Shown: positions 1 to 8,346 of the stretch, in pieces | How the letters are laid out: each line of letters opens with the position of its first letter | Position numbering within the stretch: the first letter of the stretch is position 1 | Source of the DNA: SHLQ01 sp047638715 | Lineage (GTDB): Bacteria; Actinomycetota; Acidimicrobiia; Acidimicrobiales; SHLQ01 | Length of the DNA: 64,000 bases | Direction of reading: 5' to 3' | NCBI GenBank assembly: GCA_047638715.1 | Contig: JBLIMK010000007.1 | Span: forward strand, 5,113-69,112 | Translations under genes and position numbers: made by a program | Notes under the pieces: model-generated | What the model saw: the letters and a program-made list of their open reading frames with translations, nothing else | Databases searched by the model: none | Told to the model about the DNA's origin: nothing

Positions 1-1
1 G

Positions 2-268
2 ACACATGGCGTTGTTTACACACCCGGAGCGGCGGGCACGGTGCAGGAGGTATTCATGGACGCCACTCAGAACCACTACAACGTGTTCGGCATCATCTCA
101 CCGATGGTGTTTGTCGACTCGGCGTATTGGGCAGATGATCGCCTCGCCGCTCCCCTACTCCTGCGACAACTCGCTGGTGAACGGCCCTACGCCGACCTGA
201 TCGCAGTACTCGACGAACCCGAAGAGGTCGTCGACTTCATCACGTCACATCCCCCGATCCGCAGTTGA
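2..268 (+). CDS. LOG family (Rossmann-fold nucleotide-binding) protein, C-terminal part
   Basis: The frame is open from the left edge of the window, so only the last 88 residues are visible. They contain PGAAGTVQEVFMDATQNHY, which matches the PGGxGTxxE substrate loop of the LOG / lysine-decarboxylase-like family, followed by SPMVFVD and a short C-terminal helix. LOG proteins are phosphoribohydrolases acting on nucleoside monophosphates (family knowledge). The ATG at 41 is internal, because coding similarity runs upstream of it. The stop lies 11 bp before the end of the convergent quinone oxidoreductase gene. The family call rests on one motif, and the exact substrate cannot be given. Confidence 0.6.
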   Translation, partial: THGVVYTPGAAGTVQEVFMDATQNHYNVFGIISPMVFVDSAYWADDRLAAPLLLRQLAGERPYADLIAVLDEPEEVVDFITSHPPIRS

Positions 269-279
269 GGGATCGTCGG

Positions 280-1272
280 CTATGGGATAACGACGATCTT
301 GCCTTTCGCCCTGCGTTCACCAAGCGCGGCAATGGCGTCGGCAGCTCTTTCGAGCGGATAAGTGTCGGTGATCAAGGGTTTGATCTTGCCCTGCTCGTAG
401 AAGGAGAGGAGCTCGGCAACGTTCGTTTCGTGCACGTCGGGCTGAACCATCGTGAATGCGCCCCAAAACACTCCAACGACATCGGCCGATTTGAGGAGCG
501 TGAGATTGAGCGGAAGCTTCGGAATACCAGCGGGGAAGCCAACGACGAGAAACCGACCCTCCCAGTTCAATGCCCGGACAGCCGGCTCGGCATAGTCGCC
601 GCCAACCGCGTCGTAAATGATGTCGACACCGCCGCCACCCGCAGCCTTGATGTTCTTGGACAGTTCCTTCTGCTGATCTCGATCGAGGGGCTGACGAGGG
701 TAAACAATTCCAGAATCGGCGCCCTGCCCAAGGCACAGATCGACCTTTTCCTGAGACGAGCACCCGGCGATGACGGTCAATCCCATCGCTTTGCCCAGCT
801 GCACTGCGGCGAGCCCGACACCGCCAGCTGCACCCATCACGAAGAGGGTCTCACCCTCCTTGGCGCGACCTCGCTGCTTCAGCGCGTGGTAGCTCGTGCC
901 ATACGCGAGGAGGAACGAACCCGCATCTTCAAAGGTCATTGCATCAGGAATTCGCCGGACCAATGAAGCGTGTACCGCGACTCTTTCTGCCATCGCTCCG
1001 TGCCCGGGCACGGCAAGCACTCGATCGCCAACGGAAAGGTTGTCAACGCCAGTTCCGACCTCCGAGACCACCCCGGCCAGCTCCGACCCCGGCGAGAACG
1101 GCCGCGGAGGCTTCACCTGATAGAGATCCTGGATGATTATTACGTCGGGGAAGTTAACGCTCGCTGCCTTCACATCGATGACGACATGACCTTCGACCGC
1201 TTCGGGATCCGGAACGTCCTCGACGGTCAGTGTTTCGGGTCCGCCTGGATCAGTGGAAAGAACGGCTCGCAT
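280..1272 (-). CDS. NADPH:quinone oxidoreductase, zinc-free medium-chain dehydrogenase/reductase
   Basis: This 330-aa soluble protein has the complete MDR layout: an N-terminal GroES-like domain with SVNFPD and GSELAGVV, then a Rossmann domain with GAAGGVGLAAVQLGKAMG at about residues 147-164, and a C-terminal KGKIVV ending. The zinc-binding cysteines of alcohol dehydrogenases are absent, which places it with quinone oxidoreductase / zeta-crystallin proteins that reduce quinones or enoyl substrates with NADPH. Length is normal for the family. It is separated from the upstream hydrolase gene on the same strand by about 200 bp, so it may be transcribed separately. The physiological substrate is unknown. 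Confidence 0.85.
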   Translation of the reverse strand: MRAVLSTDPGGPETLTVEDVPDPEAVEGHVVIDVKAASVNFPDVIIIQDLYQVKPPRPFSPGSELAGVVSEVGTGVDNLSVGDRVLAVPGHGAMAERVAVHASLVRRIPDAMTFEDAGSFLLAYGTSYHALKQRGRAKEGETLFVMGAAGGVGLAAVQLGKAMGLTVIAGCSSQEKVDLCLGQGADSGIVYPRQPLDRDQQKELSKNIKAAGGGGVDIIYDAVGGDYAEPAVRALNWEGRFLVVGFPAGIPKLPLNLTLLKSADVVGVFWGAFTMVQPDVHETNVAELLSFYEQGKIKPLITDTYPLERAADAIAALGERRAKGKIVVIP

Positions 1273-1471
1273 GGTGCTCCTTGAAGAGGGTCGCTGGGCC
1301 TGCCCAACATAGGCGAGGAGCCAATGCCCAAAGAAGTGCGACGGTTTAGAGCTCGTGAACTTCGCCGAGTCTCAGCCCGAGTAGATCGGAAATGACGTGG
1401 GCGTAGTCGGTTGCAACCCGGCCGTTCGGCAGTGAATCCTCGATGAGAAAGACGATGCGCAGGACGCGAAC

Positions 1472-2380
1472 CTAGCCGTCGAGGACGTCCGCGAGAAGAG
1501 CGGCGAGCTCCACAGGCATATCACCCTGAATACTGTGTCCGGCCTCGACGAAGTGTTCGATCCGCGCGTCGGGACGGCGGCGGCGAACCTCGGCTTCATC
1601 GGAATCATCGACAACCGATTGTTCGCGCATGCCGCGTGCGAGAACCAACGGCCCGGCGTGGCTCTCGAGAGCGTCCCATAACGCGCCGTAGTCTCGATCG
1701 ACCTTCGCCGGCTCGAACACACGATGCCGGGCATGACGCCATACCCAACTGCCGTCATCACGCTGTTCGGCGTTGTGCAAGATTCCCCGACGAAGTGACG
1801 ACTCGGTGCGGGTTGGATTGAATTCGACCGCCCGGGCCAACAGATCGTCGAAACTTTCGAAGCTCTCAGGACCGTTGACGAAATCGGCGATCTGTTTGGC
1901 TTTCCCGCGAGTCACACCTGGAGTCATGTCGACCAGAACCATCGTTTCGAACAGCGCAGGTTCCTGAGCCGAAAGCGCCAAGGTGGTCAATCCGCCAAGG
2001 CTCATTCCGACCATGGTGCTTGCCTGGGGCGCCAACGCTCGAGCAACGATCGCAACGTCTTCGGCGTTGCGTTCCACGTTGGCCGCGCCATCCGCGGGCG
2101 CGCCCGAGTGGCCATGCCCGGGCAGGTCGATCGCGATGAGCGGGCGATCGAGGGCAAGGCACACGGTGTCCCAGGTGTGAGCGTTTTGTGCACCACCGTG
2201 GATCAGGACGAGCTCGGGTGGGTCCACCCCCCACACGAGCGCGCTGATCGGTCGCCCGTCGGACATATCGACCGACTCTCGACGCACGAGTGGCGGACCG
2301 TCGTAGGCGATCCCAAATTCCGACGCGTTGTCGGCAAAGTAGGAGAATTCGTCGTATGGGACACGCTCGGGGGCCATCAT
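1472..2380 (-). CDS. alpha/beta-fold hydrolase
   Basis: The 302-aa protein has the hydrolase fold signatures: oxyanion-hole LIHGGAQNAHTW, a DLPGHG strand, the nucleophile elbow GMSLGG at about residues 144-149, a late acid region and a catalytic histidine in VEAGHSIQGD near the C terminus. Substrate cannot be inferred. Its ATG overlaps the TGA of the upstream VWA gene by one base (TGATG at 2378-2382), which suggests translational coupling. After its TAG the same frame stays open and coding-like for 41 codons (see findings). Confidence 0.85.
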   Translation of the reverse strand: MMAPERVPYDEFSYFADNASEFGIAYDGPPLVRRESVDMSDGRPISALVWGVDPPELVLIHGGAQNAHTWDTVCLALDRPLIAIDLPGHGHSGAPADGAANVERNAEDVAIVARALAPQASTMVGMSLGGLTTLALSAQEPALFETMVLVDMTPGVTRGKAKQIADFVNGPESFESFDDLLARAVEFNPTRTESSLRRGILHNAEQRDDGSWVWRHARHRVFEPAKVDRDYGALWDALESHAGPLVLARGMREQSVVDDSDEAEVRRRRPDARIEHFVEAGHSIQGDMPVELAALLADVLDG

Positions 2381-4407
2381 CAGCCCGCTTTGCGGATCAT
2401 CTTCCTCTTCTGCTCCACGAAGTCGACCAACACGAAGTCACCAACATTTTCGTTGTCGGTGAAGAAGGCCCGTCCACCGTTCATCTTCGTGATCTGTTCG
2501 ATGAAGGACGTGAGATACGGCGTGGCGTCCAACATGAAGACGTTGATTCGGATGTTCTCTTTCGTGCACCGATTCACCTCTTTCAACGTCAGGTCGATCG
2601 TTTCGCGAGTCGGAGGGTAGTTGAACTCGGGCCGCCCAAAGTCGTTGATGTGCGCAGTCGGTTCGCCGTCGGTCACCATCAGAATCTGTTTCGTGCCGGA
2701 CTCCCTCGCCAACATCCGCCGTGCGAGCTGGAATCCGTGTTGCATGTTCGTGCCATAGACGTAGTCCCAGGAGAGTTCAGCTAGATCCCGAGCCGGAACT
2801 TCCCGAGCGACCTCGCTGAACGTCACGATCCCGAGATAGTCCTGCGGATACTGCCCAGAAATCAGCGACTCCAACGCGAGAGCAACCTTCTTGGCCGGAA
2901 CGAAGTTGTCACGCATCGGCATCGACAGGCTGAGGTCGAGCATCAGCACTGTGGATGTGCGAGTCGTCCGTTCCGTCCGTTCGACCTCGAAGTCATCGGG
3001 TGTCAGATTTACTGGCGTGCCACCGCCGGTGCGACGTATCGCATTTCTGACGGTGCGCTCAATGTTCAACGTGAATGGGTCGCCGAACTCGTACTGCTTT
3101 GTCTCGAAGTTCCGTTCGTGGCCCACGCCCGAGACCGCGACATTGTGCCGACCCAGACGGTCGGCCGAAAGCTTCGTATACAGATCCTCGAGAACGTTCT
3201 GGCCAATCCGCCGGAGCGCGCGTGGCGTCAACTCGAGCGCACCCTCCTTGTTGTTGATGAGCCCTGCTTCCTCGAGCATCTTGGTGAATTGGCTCATGCG
3301 TTCCATCGACTCCGCAGTGTCTTCGCCAAGGAGCTCTGCCGCTCGTTCGAAGTCGATCTCCGCGAGCGCTCCGGGATTCGTCGTGCCGCGCAACATCTGC
3401 TCGATCTGATCGAGATCGCCGAGGTTGTTCATGAGGTCCATCGCTTCACCGAAGTTGAGCGGATCGACTCCGCTCGTGTCATAGCCCTGGTCCCACTGCA
3501 GGTCGGGGAACATCTGTTGGAGGTTGTCGCCGAGCTGACTCATCTGGAACTGGAGATCCATATCCCCGAGAAGCTGATCGGACAGTTCTTGAAGCTGCGC
3601 CCGCTGTTCGTGTGACATCGAATTGAGCATGGCCTGCGCCGCTGCCATCCGCTGCGCCATGTTCTCGAGCAGCTCATCGAGCGTCTCAGGATTCTCGGGA
3701 AAGAAGTCGCCATGTTTCTCCATGAAGGCGTCGAAATCCGGCTCTTGACCATTGCTCCGCTGCTTGAGCATGTCGTTGAGGTCGGCCATCATGTCCTTCA
3801 TTCGCTGATGGTCTTCTGGAGACATGTTCTGCACGGCGTCCGTCATCGCGTCGACCGACTGTTGCATCAACTGGCTTCGCATGTCGTCGAGCAACTCGTC
3901 GAAATCTTGCTGCGCCTTCTTCGAGGTGAAGTCGTAGTTCTGCAGCGAGCGAACCTGACCGGGTAGGTCGGGCGGCAACATGTCGAGCGCCAGATTGCGT
4001 TCGGCTTCGGCCGCAGCGTCGCGGTCTGCCTGTGCAGGATCATCTCCCCCGGCGGAGTACTCCGCTTGCGCGGTGAGGTTCTGGCGTTCCGCGTCGACGA
4101 TGTCTCTCAACCGCTCGGCGAGGTCGGTGAAGACGCCACCGACATCTCCCGAATCGAGCATCTCCTCACGGCGTTCACGTAGCCGTTCGAGCATCTCGCG
4201 AAGCCCCTGCATTCGTTCGCCGTCGTGGTCGAACCCGTTTTGCAACAGATTGCGAAGGGCAGCATTCGGGTCGCCGTGATAGGCCAAATCGTCGGTCATC
4301 TGACGGAACAGATCGTCCGCCGTCATCTCGTAGTCGCCCTGGGTGCCATCCCACGCGGAGTACGTGAACCGCTGCTGACGACGTCGACGACCACGGCGAA
4401 GGACCAT
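2380..4407 (-). CDS. von Willebrand factor A domain protein (MoxR partner type)
   Basis: A protein of about 675 aa. The N-terminal two thirds are acidic, Met/Gln/Leu-rich and helical (many DDM, QQM, LLENMAQRM segments). The C-terminal third is a VWA domain with the MIDAS motif LDLSLS, a GIVTFSE strand and MVTDGEPTAH, all expected to bind a divalent metal. VWA proteins of this type act with a MoxR-class AAA ATPase, and one is encoded at 12387-13799 on the same strand (family knowledge plus inference). The frame extends upstream to 4635, but that stretch has non-coding composition and overlaps a small membrane protein in another frame, so I start at the ATG at 4407 (MVLRRGRRRRQQ). Confidence 0.8.
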   Translation of the reverse strand: MVLRRGRRRRQQRFTYSAWDGTQGDYEMTADDLFRQMTDDLAYHGDPNAALRNLLQNGFDHDGERMQGLREMLERLRERREEMLDSGDVGGVFTDLAERLRDIVDAERQNLTAQAEYSAGGDDPAQADRDAAAEAERNLALDMLPPDLPGQVRSLQNYDFTSKKAQQDFDELLDDMRSQLMQQSVDAMTDAVQNMSPEDHQRMKDMMADLNDMLKQRSNGQEPDFDAFMEKHGDFFPENPETLDELLENMAQRMAAAQAMLNSMSHEQRAQLQELSDQLLGDMDLQFQMSQLGDNLQQMFPDLQWDQGYDTSGVDPLNFGEAMDLMNNLGDLDQIEQMLRGTTNPGALAEIDFERAAELLGEDTAESMERMSQFTKMLEEAGLINNKEGALELTPRALRRIGQNVLEDLYTKLSADRLGRHNVAVSGVGHERNFETKQYEFGDPFTLNIERTVRNAIRRTGGGTPVNLTPDDFEVERTERTTRTSTVLMLDLSLSMPMRDNFVPAKKVALALESLISGQYPQDYLGIVTFSEVAREVPARDLAELSWDYVYGTNMQHGFQLARRMLARESGTKQILMVTDGEPTAHINDFGRPEFNYPPTRETIDLTLKEVNRCTKENIRINVFMLDATPYLTSFIEQITKMNGGRAFFTDNENVGDFVLVDFVEQKRKMIRKAG

Positions 4408-4471
4408 GGCCTGACTGTATCGGCATGTCCTTCGTCGTGAAGAGCGCGCCATGTCGGCTAGCGGACCACGG

Positions 4472-4639
4472 TCAGATCGGTAGGTAGTCCCACAGCGTCG
4501 ATCCAAAGAACGCAAGTGCGGCCACGATGAGACCCAGCAAGATGATCTGGCGTTCCGCGGGCATGGCGAATTCGGCGAACAGCTTCTGGGCCTCGTCGTC
4601 GTCAGTCTTGAGGTTGTTGGTTGGCATGTCGTCATTCAT
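4472..4639 (-). CDS. small single-pass membrane protein, 55 aa
   Basis: Reading the minus strand from the ATG at 4639 gives a 55-aa protein that begins MNDDMPTNNLKTDDDEAQ and ends in DYLPI. An acidic, soluble N terminus of about 30 residues is followed by one hydrophobic helix (QIILLGLIVAALAFFGSTLW). It lies 64 bp upstream of the VWA gene on the same strand and divergent from the GH1-like gene at 4720. The frame has clear protein character, whereas the overlapping frame is Arg/Ser/Cys-rich shadow. No family recognised. It may be co-transcribed with the VWA gene. Confidence 0.6.
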   Translation of the reverse strand: MNDDMPTNNLKTDDDEAQKLFAEFAMPAERQIILLGLIVAALAFFGSTLWDYLPI

Positions 4640-4719
4640 CACAGGTTTTGCCCACTTCGATAGATGATTCGACCCCCTGACGCACGGCGAGACCGTTTAG
4701 TCGCGCGAGAATTCGGTTT

Positions 4720-5919
4720 GTGACTCAACGCGAAGACTTTTTCTGGGCCGGAGGCGCTTCTTCGCTGGCCATCGAAGGCGCCGGCCGACGATCGGACTAC
4801 GCCCGATGGGAGTCCGCTTCTAACATCGAGGCCTCGGCGGACGGCAACGGGTTTCGCGAGCGATTCGCCGACGACTTCGCGTTGTTCTCCGCCCACGGGC
4901 TGCGCGCGATTCGGCTGACGGTCGAATGGGCCCGGCTCGAACCTTTCCCCGGCCGAATCGACCACGAGGAGCTCGAACATCTCCAACAGGTCTTCACCGC
5001 CGCCAACGAAGCTGGTCTCGACGTCTGGACCACACTCCATCACGGATCGTTGCCCGGCTGGTTCTCCGAAGACACGACGGGATTTCGCACCAACGACGGA
5101 CCGTCGATTCATTGGAGCCGTCACGTCGACCGGGTCGCCGAGTTGTTCGACCACTTCACCGCTGTCTGGGCCCCGATCGAAGACCCGATCGGCTGGGCGA
5201 TTCGCGGCCACCATCTCGGCACGCGCCCGCCGAGACGACGGTCGACCGCCGAGTCCCGAGAGGAGGTCCAGAACGGTCTCGTTGGAATTCTTGATGCCAC
5301 CTTCGACGCACACCGACTCCTGGCGTCAGGCGACACGCCGGTCGTCGGGACCTTCACAGTGCCGACCCTCCACGCTGTCGAGCCAGCCGCGCAAGCCGAA
5401 CGCGCATGGTGGGACCACGTGTACTGGAAGAGCTGGACCCAGGCGATTACCGACGGCGTGCTCGAGTGGCCATGGAGCTCGCCAACGGAGCGGCCCGATG
5501 CGGCTGACGCCTTTACCGCTATCGGCATCGGCATCGCAGCGCCGATCGCTGTCCAACCCGACGGAACGTTTTCTGCCTGGCCAGCCGCCGGGCGTCGAGA
5601 CCCCTCGGGATTCGCTCCGCTTCCTGAGCAACTAGCGGACGTCATCCAACGAGCCGCAGAAGCTCTACCCGAGAAGGATCTTGTCGTGACCGGCCTCGGC
5701 GTCGTGAGCGCTGACGACGACTGGCGGGCAGAACTCTTCGAACGATGGCTCGATCAGATCTTTTCTGCGGTTGAGGACGGTGTACCGATCCGCGGTGTCG
5801 TGCTCGATCCGGTGATCGACGGCTACTCCGAGGTGGCGGGCGCCCATATCGACGCCGGCGTGTTCACCCGTGACCGAGAGCCAAAGCCGAGTTTTCGATG
5901 GATCGAAGCGCAGCAGTAG
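4720..5919 (+). CDS. glycoside hydrolase family 1-like protein with altered catalytic residues
   Basis: A 399-aa protein with a GTG start and the GH1 beta-glucosidase plan: FFWAGGASSLAIEG at the N terminus, RLTVEWARLEPFPG, TTLHHGSLPGWF, and a C-terminal DGVPIRGVVLDPVIDGYSE block. The two catalytic glutamates are not conserved. The acid/base motif NEP reads EDP at residues 154-156, and the nucleophile motif TENG reads TGLG at 324-327. It is a little shorter than typical GH1 enzymes (about 440-480 aa). It may be a non-catalytic, sugar-binding or otherwise repurposed homologue. Its last 56 bp overlap the convergent ornithine cyclodeaminase-like gene. Confidence 0.75.
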   Translation: MTQREDFFWAGGASSLAIEGAGRRSDYARWESASNIEASADGNGFRERFADDFALFSAHGLRAIRLTVEWARLEPFPGRIDHEELEHLQQVFTAANEAGLDVWTTLHHGSLPGWFSEDTTGFRTNDGPSIHWSRHVDRVAELFDHFTAVWAPIEDPIGWAIRGHHLGTRPPRRRSTAESREEVQNGLVGILDATFDAHRLLASGDTPVVGTFTVPTLHAVEPAAQAERAWWDHVYWKSWTQAITDGVLEWPWSSPTERPDAADAFTAIGIGIAAPIAVQPDGTFSAWPAAGRRDPSGFAPLPEQLADVIQRAAEALPEKDLVVTGLGVVSADDDWRAELFERWLDQIFSAVEDGVPIRGVVLDPVIDGYSEVAGAHIDAGVFTRDREPKPSFRWIEAQQ

Positions 5920-6988
5920 TCCGCAGAGTTTCATAGGGGTCATACGGGTCGACCGGCGCACGCTGCAATTCGACGAAGGTACCGCGATCCAATCGGACCG
6001 CATGCTCGTGGAACAGTCGAGCGGACAAAAGGTCCTCGAAGGACCAGCCCGTCGAATCGAAAACCGTGGTCTCGTCAACCAGGGACATCGAACCACTCAG
6101 TACATCGACGATGTCGGGTCCAAGCTCGTGGCGCTGCAATCGTTGCGACTCCCCCTCGACAAGACATTGGTCAGCGATGTCGGGGATGACTATCGCTCGG
6201 CGAAGGAAATCGATCGGCAACTCGGTCTTACCGGGAAAGTCAGATCCGACGGCGTTGACGTGGAGTCCGGATCGAGCGCCGGATAGATCGACGACCGGGC
6301 CATCGCCGATGGGTACCGACGTGCACGTGCACAGAACATCCATGTCGCCGACCGCGTCACCGAATGCCGCCCGACTCAATACTTCTGGTCGCACGACCTC
6401 TTCGGGAAGACGACGAGCGAGCGTCGCAGCGACGGAGCGGTCGCTGTCGGTGACGATCAGCCGATCGATCTTGCGCACGCGAGCGATCGCATGAATTTGT
6501 GTGACCGCTTGTGCACCACAGCCGACGACACCAAGTGTTATCGGCCCCGGAGCGGTGAGCGCCGCGGTCATCACGGCGGAGGCGGCCCCGGTTCGTAGCG
6601 CGGTCAATAACGTCGCTTCGCAAAGAGCCATCAAGGAGCCGGTCGTTGTGTCGTATAAGGCCGTCGTGGCCAAGACGCTCGGAATGTTCCGGACGGTCGG
6701 GTTCGAGGGGTGATAGCCAACCGTTTTGACGGAGACGACATCTCCATTGACCATCGTCGGCATCCACTCGACCAAGCCGTGCGTCGGTGATTCGTAGTTG
6801 AAGCCGGCGCGAACCCGGTGCTCGACCTTCGCTGGGTCGAAAGACGCCATCTCGCGCCGGAGCACATCGATGAGCTCATCCATAAAGGCATCGAGACCAA
6901 CGTCTGCGATCACCGCCGTCAGATCGTCCACATCCAAGACGAGCGTCGACAAAGGAACGTCGCCCATCATGCCTCGTTGTTCTTCCAT
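5864..6988 (-). CDS. ornithine cyclodeaminase / mu-crystallin family protein
   Basis: The 374-aa protein carries the family Rossmann motif LGVVGCGAQAVTQIHAI (about residues 152-168), VKTVGYHPSNP upstream of it, and SGLHVNAVGSDFPGKTELP downstream. Family members are NAD(P)-dependent ornithine cyclodeaminases, or alanine, tauropine or ketimine-type reductases, so the substrate is open. It overlaps the convergent GH1-like gene by 56 bp at its C-terminal end. The C terminus continues beyond the usual core, with the unconserved tail SALALGHG. Confidence 0.85.
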   Translation of the reverse strand: MEEQRGMMGDVPLSTLVLDVDDLTAVIADVGLDAFMDELIDVLRREMASFDPAKVEHRVRAGFNYESPTHGLVEWMPTMVNGDVVSVKTVGYHPSNPTVRNIPSVLATTALYDTTTGSLMALCEATLLTALRTGAASAVMTAALTAPGPITLGVVGCGAQAVTQIHAIARVRKIDRLIVTDSDRSVAATLARRLPEEVVRPEVLSRAAFGDAVGDMDVLCTCTSVPIGDGPVVDLSGARSGLHVNAVGSDFPGKTELPIDFLRRAIVIPDIADQCLVEGESQRLQRHELGPDIVDVLSGSMSLVDETTVFDSTGWSFEDLLSARLFHEHAVRLDRGTFVELQRAPVDPYDPYETLRTTAALRSIENSALALGHG

Positions 6989-7199
6989 GAGCCCCTCGCT
7001 TCTGGATGGAGTACGTCGACACTCCCTGATTTGGATGCGCGTGTGTGAGTTTTTCTCGCCGCTCCCCCACGGTAGGCGTTAACGATGTTTCGCCGCCCCG
7101 GTCATCGGGCCTACTTGCGATCGCAGCGAAAGGCCCTGAAGCACTCGCGATCTGACCAACCTGCGGCCGCCCTAATGCGTGTGCCAAACTGCCGCCCCT

Positions 7200-7488
7200 A
7201 TGTCGCAGACAACTCGCGCACGGCGTTTGGTGGCGATTCTCGCTTCCGATGTCGTGGGTTACACCCAGTTGATGGGCCGAGATGAGGTCGGGACACTCGC
7301 CGCGCTCGAAACGCACCGACAAGACGTGTTCGATCCACGGCGATCGCCACTTCGAGCTGTACCAATCCCAGCGGCCATCGTGGTTCGACGAGATGGAACT
7401 CTTCGAGAGCCACATGCGAATCTGTCAGACGGCCGAAACCGAGGAACGTTGGCGGGCCGGCTACCGCCTCGTCGGACTCGACGTCTGA
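7200..7488 (+). pseudogene. remnant: class III adenylate cyclase N terminus joined to an unrelated C-terminal fragment
   Basis: From the ATG at 7200 the first 45 residues (RRLVAILASDVVGYTQLMG, then EVGTLAALETHRQDVFDP) match the start of the class III adenylate/guanylate cyclase catalytic domain, including the metal-binding Asp of SDVVGYT. At about 7337 the similarity stops. In another frame a coding-looking tail (DRHFELYQSQRPSWFDEMELFESHM, continuing to RAGYRLVGLDV) runs to the stop at 7488. No complete cyclase domain can be made in any frame. I read this as a deletion scar that joined two genes; the second fragment is not recognised. Confidence 0.5.
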
Positions 7489-7530
7489 TCAGCGGCTTGG
7501 ACCAGGCTCAGACTCGTAGGGTGATCAGCT

Positions 7531-8346
7531 GTGCGAACTCCGATCGATGACCCGAACGATCCGCGGATTGGTGTCTTCCTCGGATTGAGGGATCACGCCG
7601 CCCGCCAAAAACGCGAACTCCCCGGCGGAGATATGGCCTCGTTCTTCATTGCTGAGGGCGACCTCGTTATCGAACGAGCAGTGCACCACGGCTACCGGCT
7701 GCGCTCGGTGCTCATCGCTGCTCGCAGAACCAAACCTCTTCCCCCTGAGGTCGGCGCTTCAGAGGTCTTCGAAGCGAGCAACGATGTGCTGACCGAGATC
7801 ACGGGACGCCCCGAACTCCGCGATCCGTTGGCGTGTTTCGATCGGCCCGAAGAATCCGGAGTCGACGAGCTCCTGACAAACCATCGAACGTTCGCCGTGC
7901 TCGAGAATGTCAACAATCCAAACAACCTCGGCGTGATCATGCGAAACGCCGCGGGGCTCGGCATCGACGCCGTTCTGCTCGATCCAACCTGTGGCGATCC
8001 GCTCTACCGCAGGGCCGTTCGGGCATCGATGGGGCAGGTCTTCGCGATCCCGCATGCTCGGATCGACGCTTTCCCCGAGGGTCTCGACCTCTTGCACGAC
8101 CGGGGCATCACGACCGTGGCGCTCTCACCCTCAGGCGAAGTCGACCTACGCGAGCTCGAACGACCGGCGAAGGTCGCGATCTTGTTGGGCGCTGAGGGTC
8201 CCGGGCTAACCGATGCGACCTTGAGCGCGGCGAACGTGCGGGCACGAATCGACATGGCGCGCGAAGTCGACTCGTTGAACGTGGCGAACGCCGCAGCGAT
8301 CGCGTTTTTTCACCTGACCGAGAAACCCCCGACCACGAATAACTAG
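7531..8346 (+). CDS. SpoU/TrmH-family RNA 2'-O-methyltransferase
   Basis: A 271-aa protein with a GTG start and an N-terminal substrate-binding region (SFFIAEGDLVIERAV) followed by the SPOUT knot. Motif 1 is ENVNNPNNLGVIMRNAAGLG, motif 2 is LLGAEGPGLT and motif 3 is VDSLNVANAAAIAFF, the full set for SAM-dependent 2'-O-ribose methylation of rRNA or tRNA. Which nucleotide is modified cannot be told. Its stop overlaps the trpS stop by 4 bp in a convergent arrangement. Confidence 0.88.
   Translation: MRTPIDDPNDPRIGVFLGLRDHAARQKRELPGGDMASFFIAEGDLVIERAVHHGYRLRSVLIAARRTKPLPPEVGASEVFEASNDVLTEITGRPELRDPLACFDRPEESGVDELLTNHRTFAVLENVNNPNNLGVIMRNAAGLGIDAVLLDPTCGDPLYRRAVRASMGQVFAIPHARIDAFPEGLDLLHDRGITTVALSPSGEVDLRELERPAKVAILLGAEGPGLTDATLSAANVRARIDMAREVDSLNVANAAAIAFFHLTEKPPTTNN

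Noticed and set aside
4408..4635. N-terminal 76-residue extension of the VWA protein
   Set aside because: Arg/Ser/Cys-rich shadow composition, and it overlaps a well-formed small membrane protein in another frame; the ATG at 4407 gives a sensible start.
4639..5313. 224-aa frame antisense to the GH1-like gene
   Set aside because: Lies opposite a gene with recognised domain structure and has no family features.
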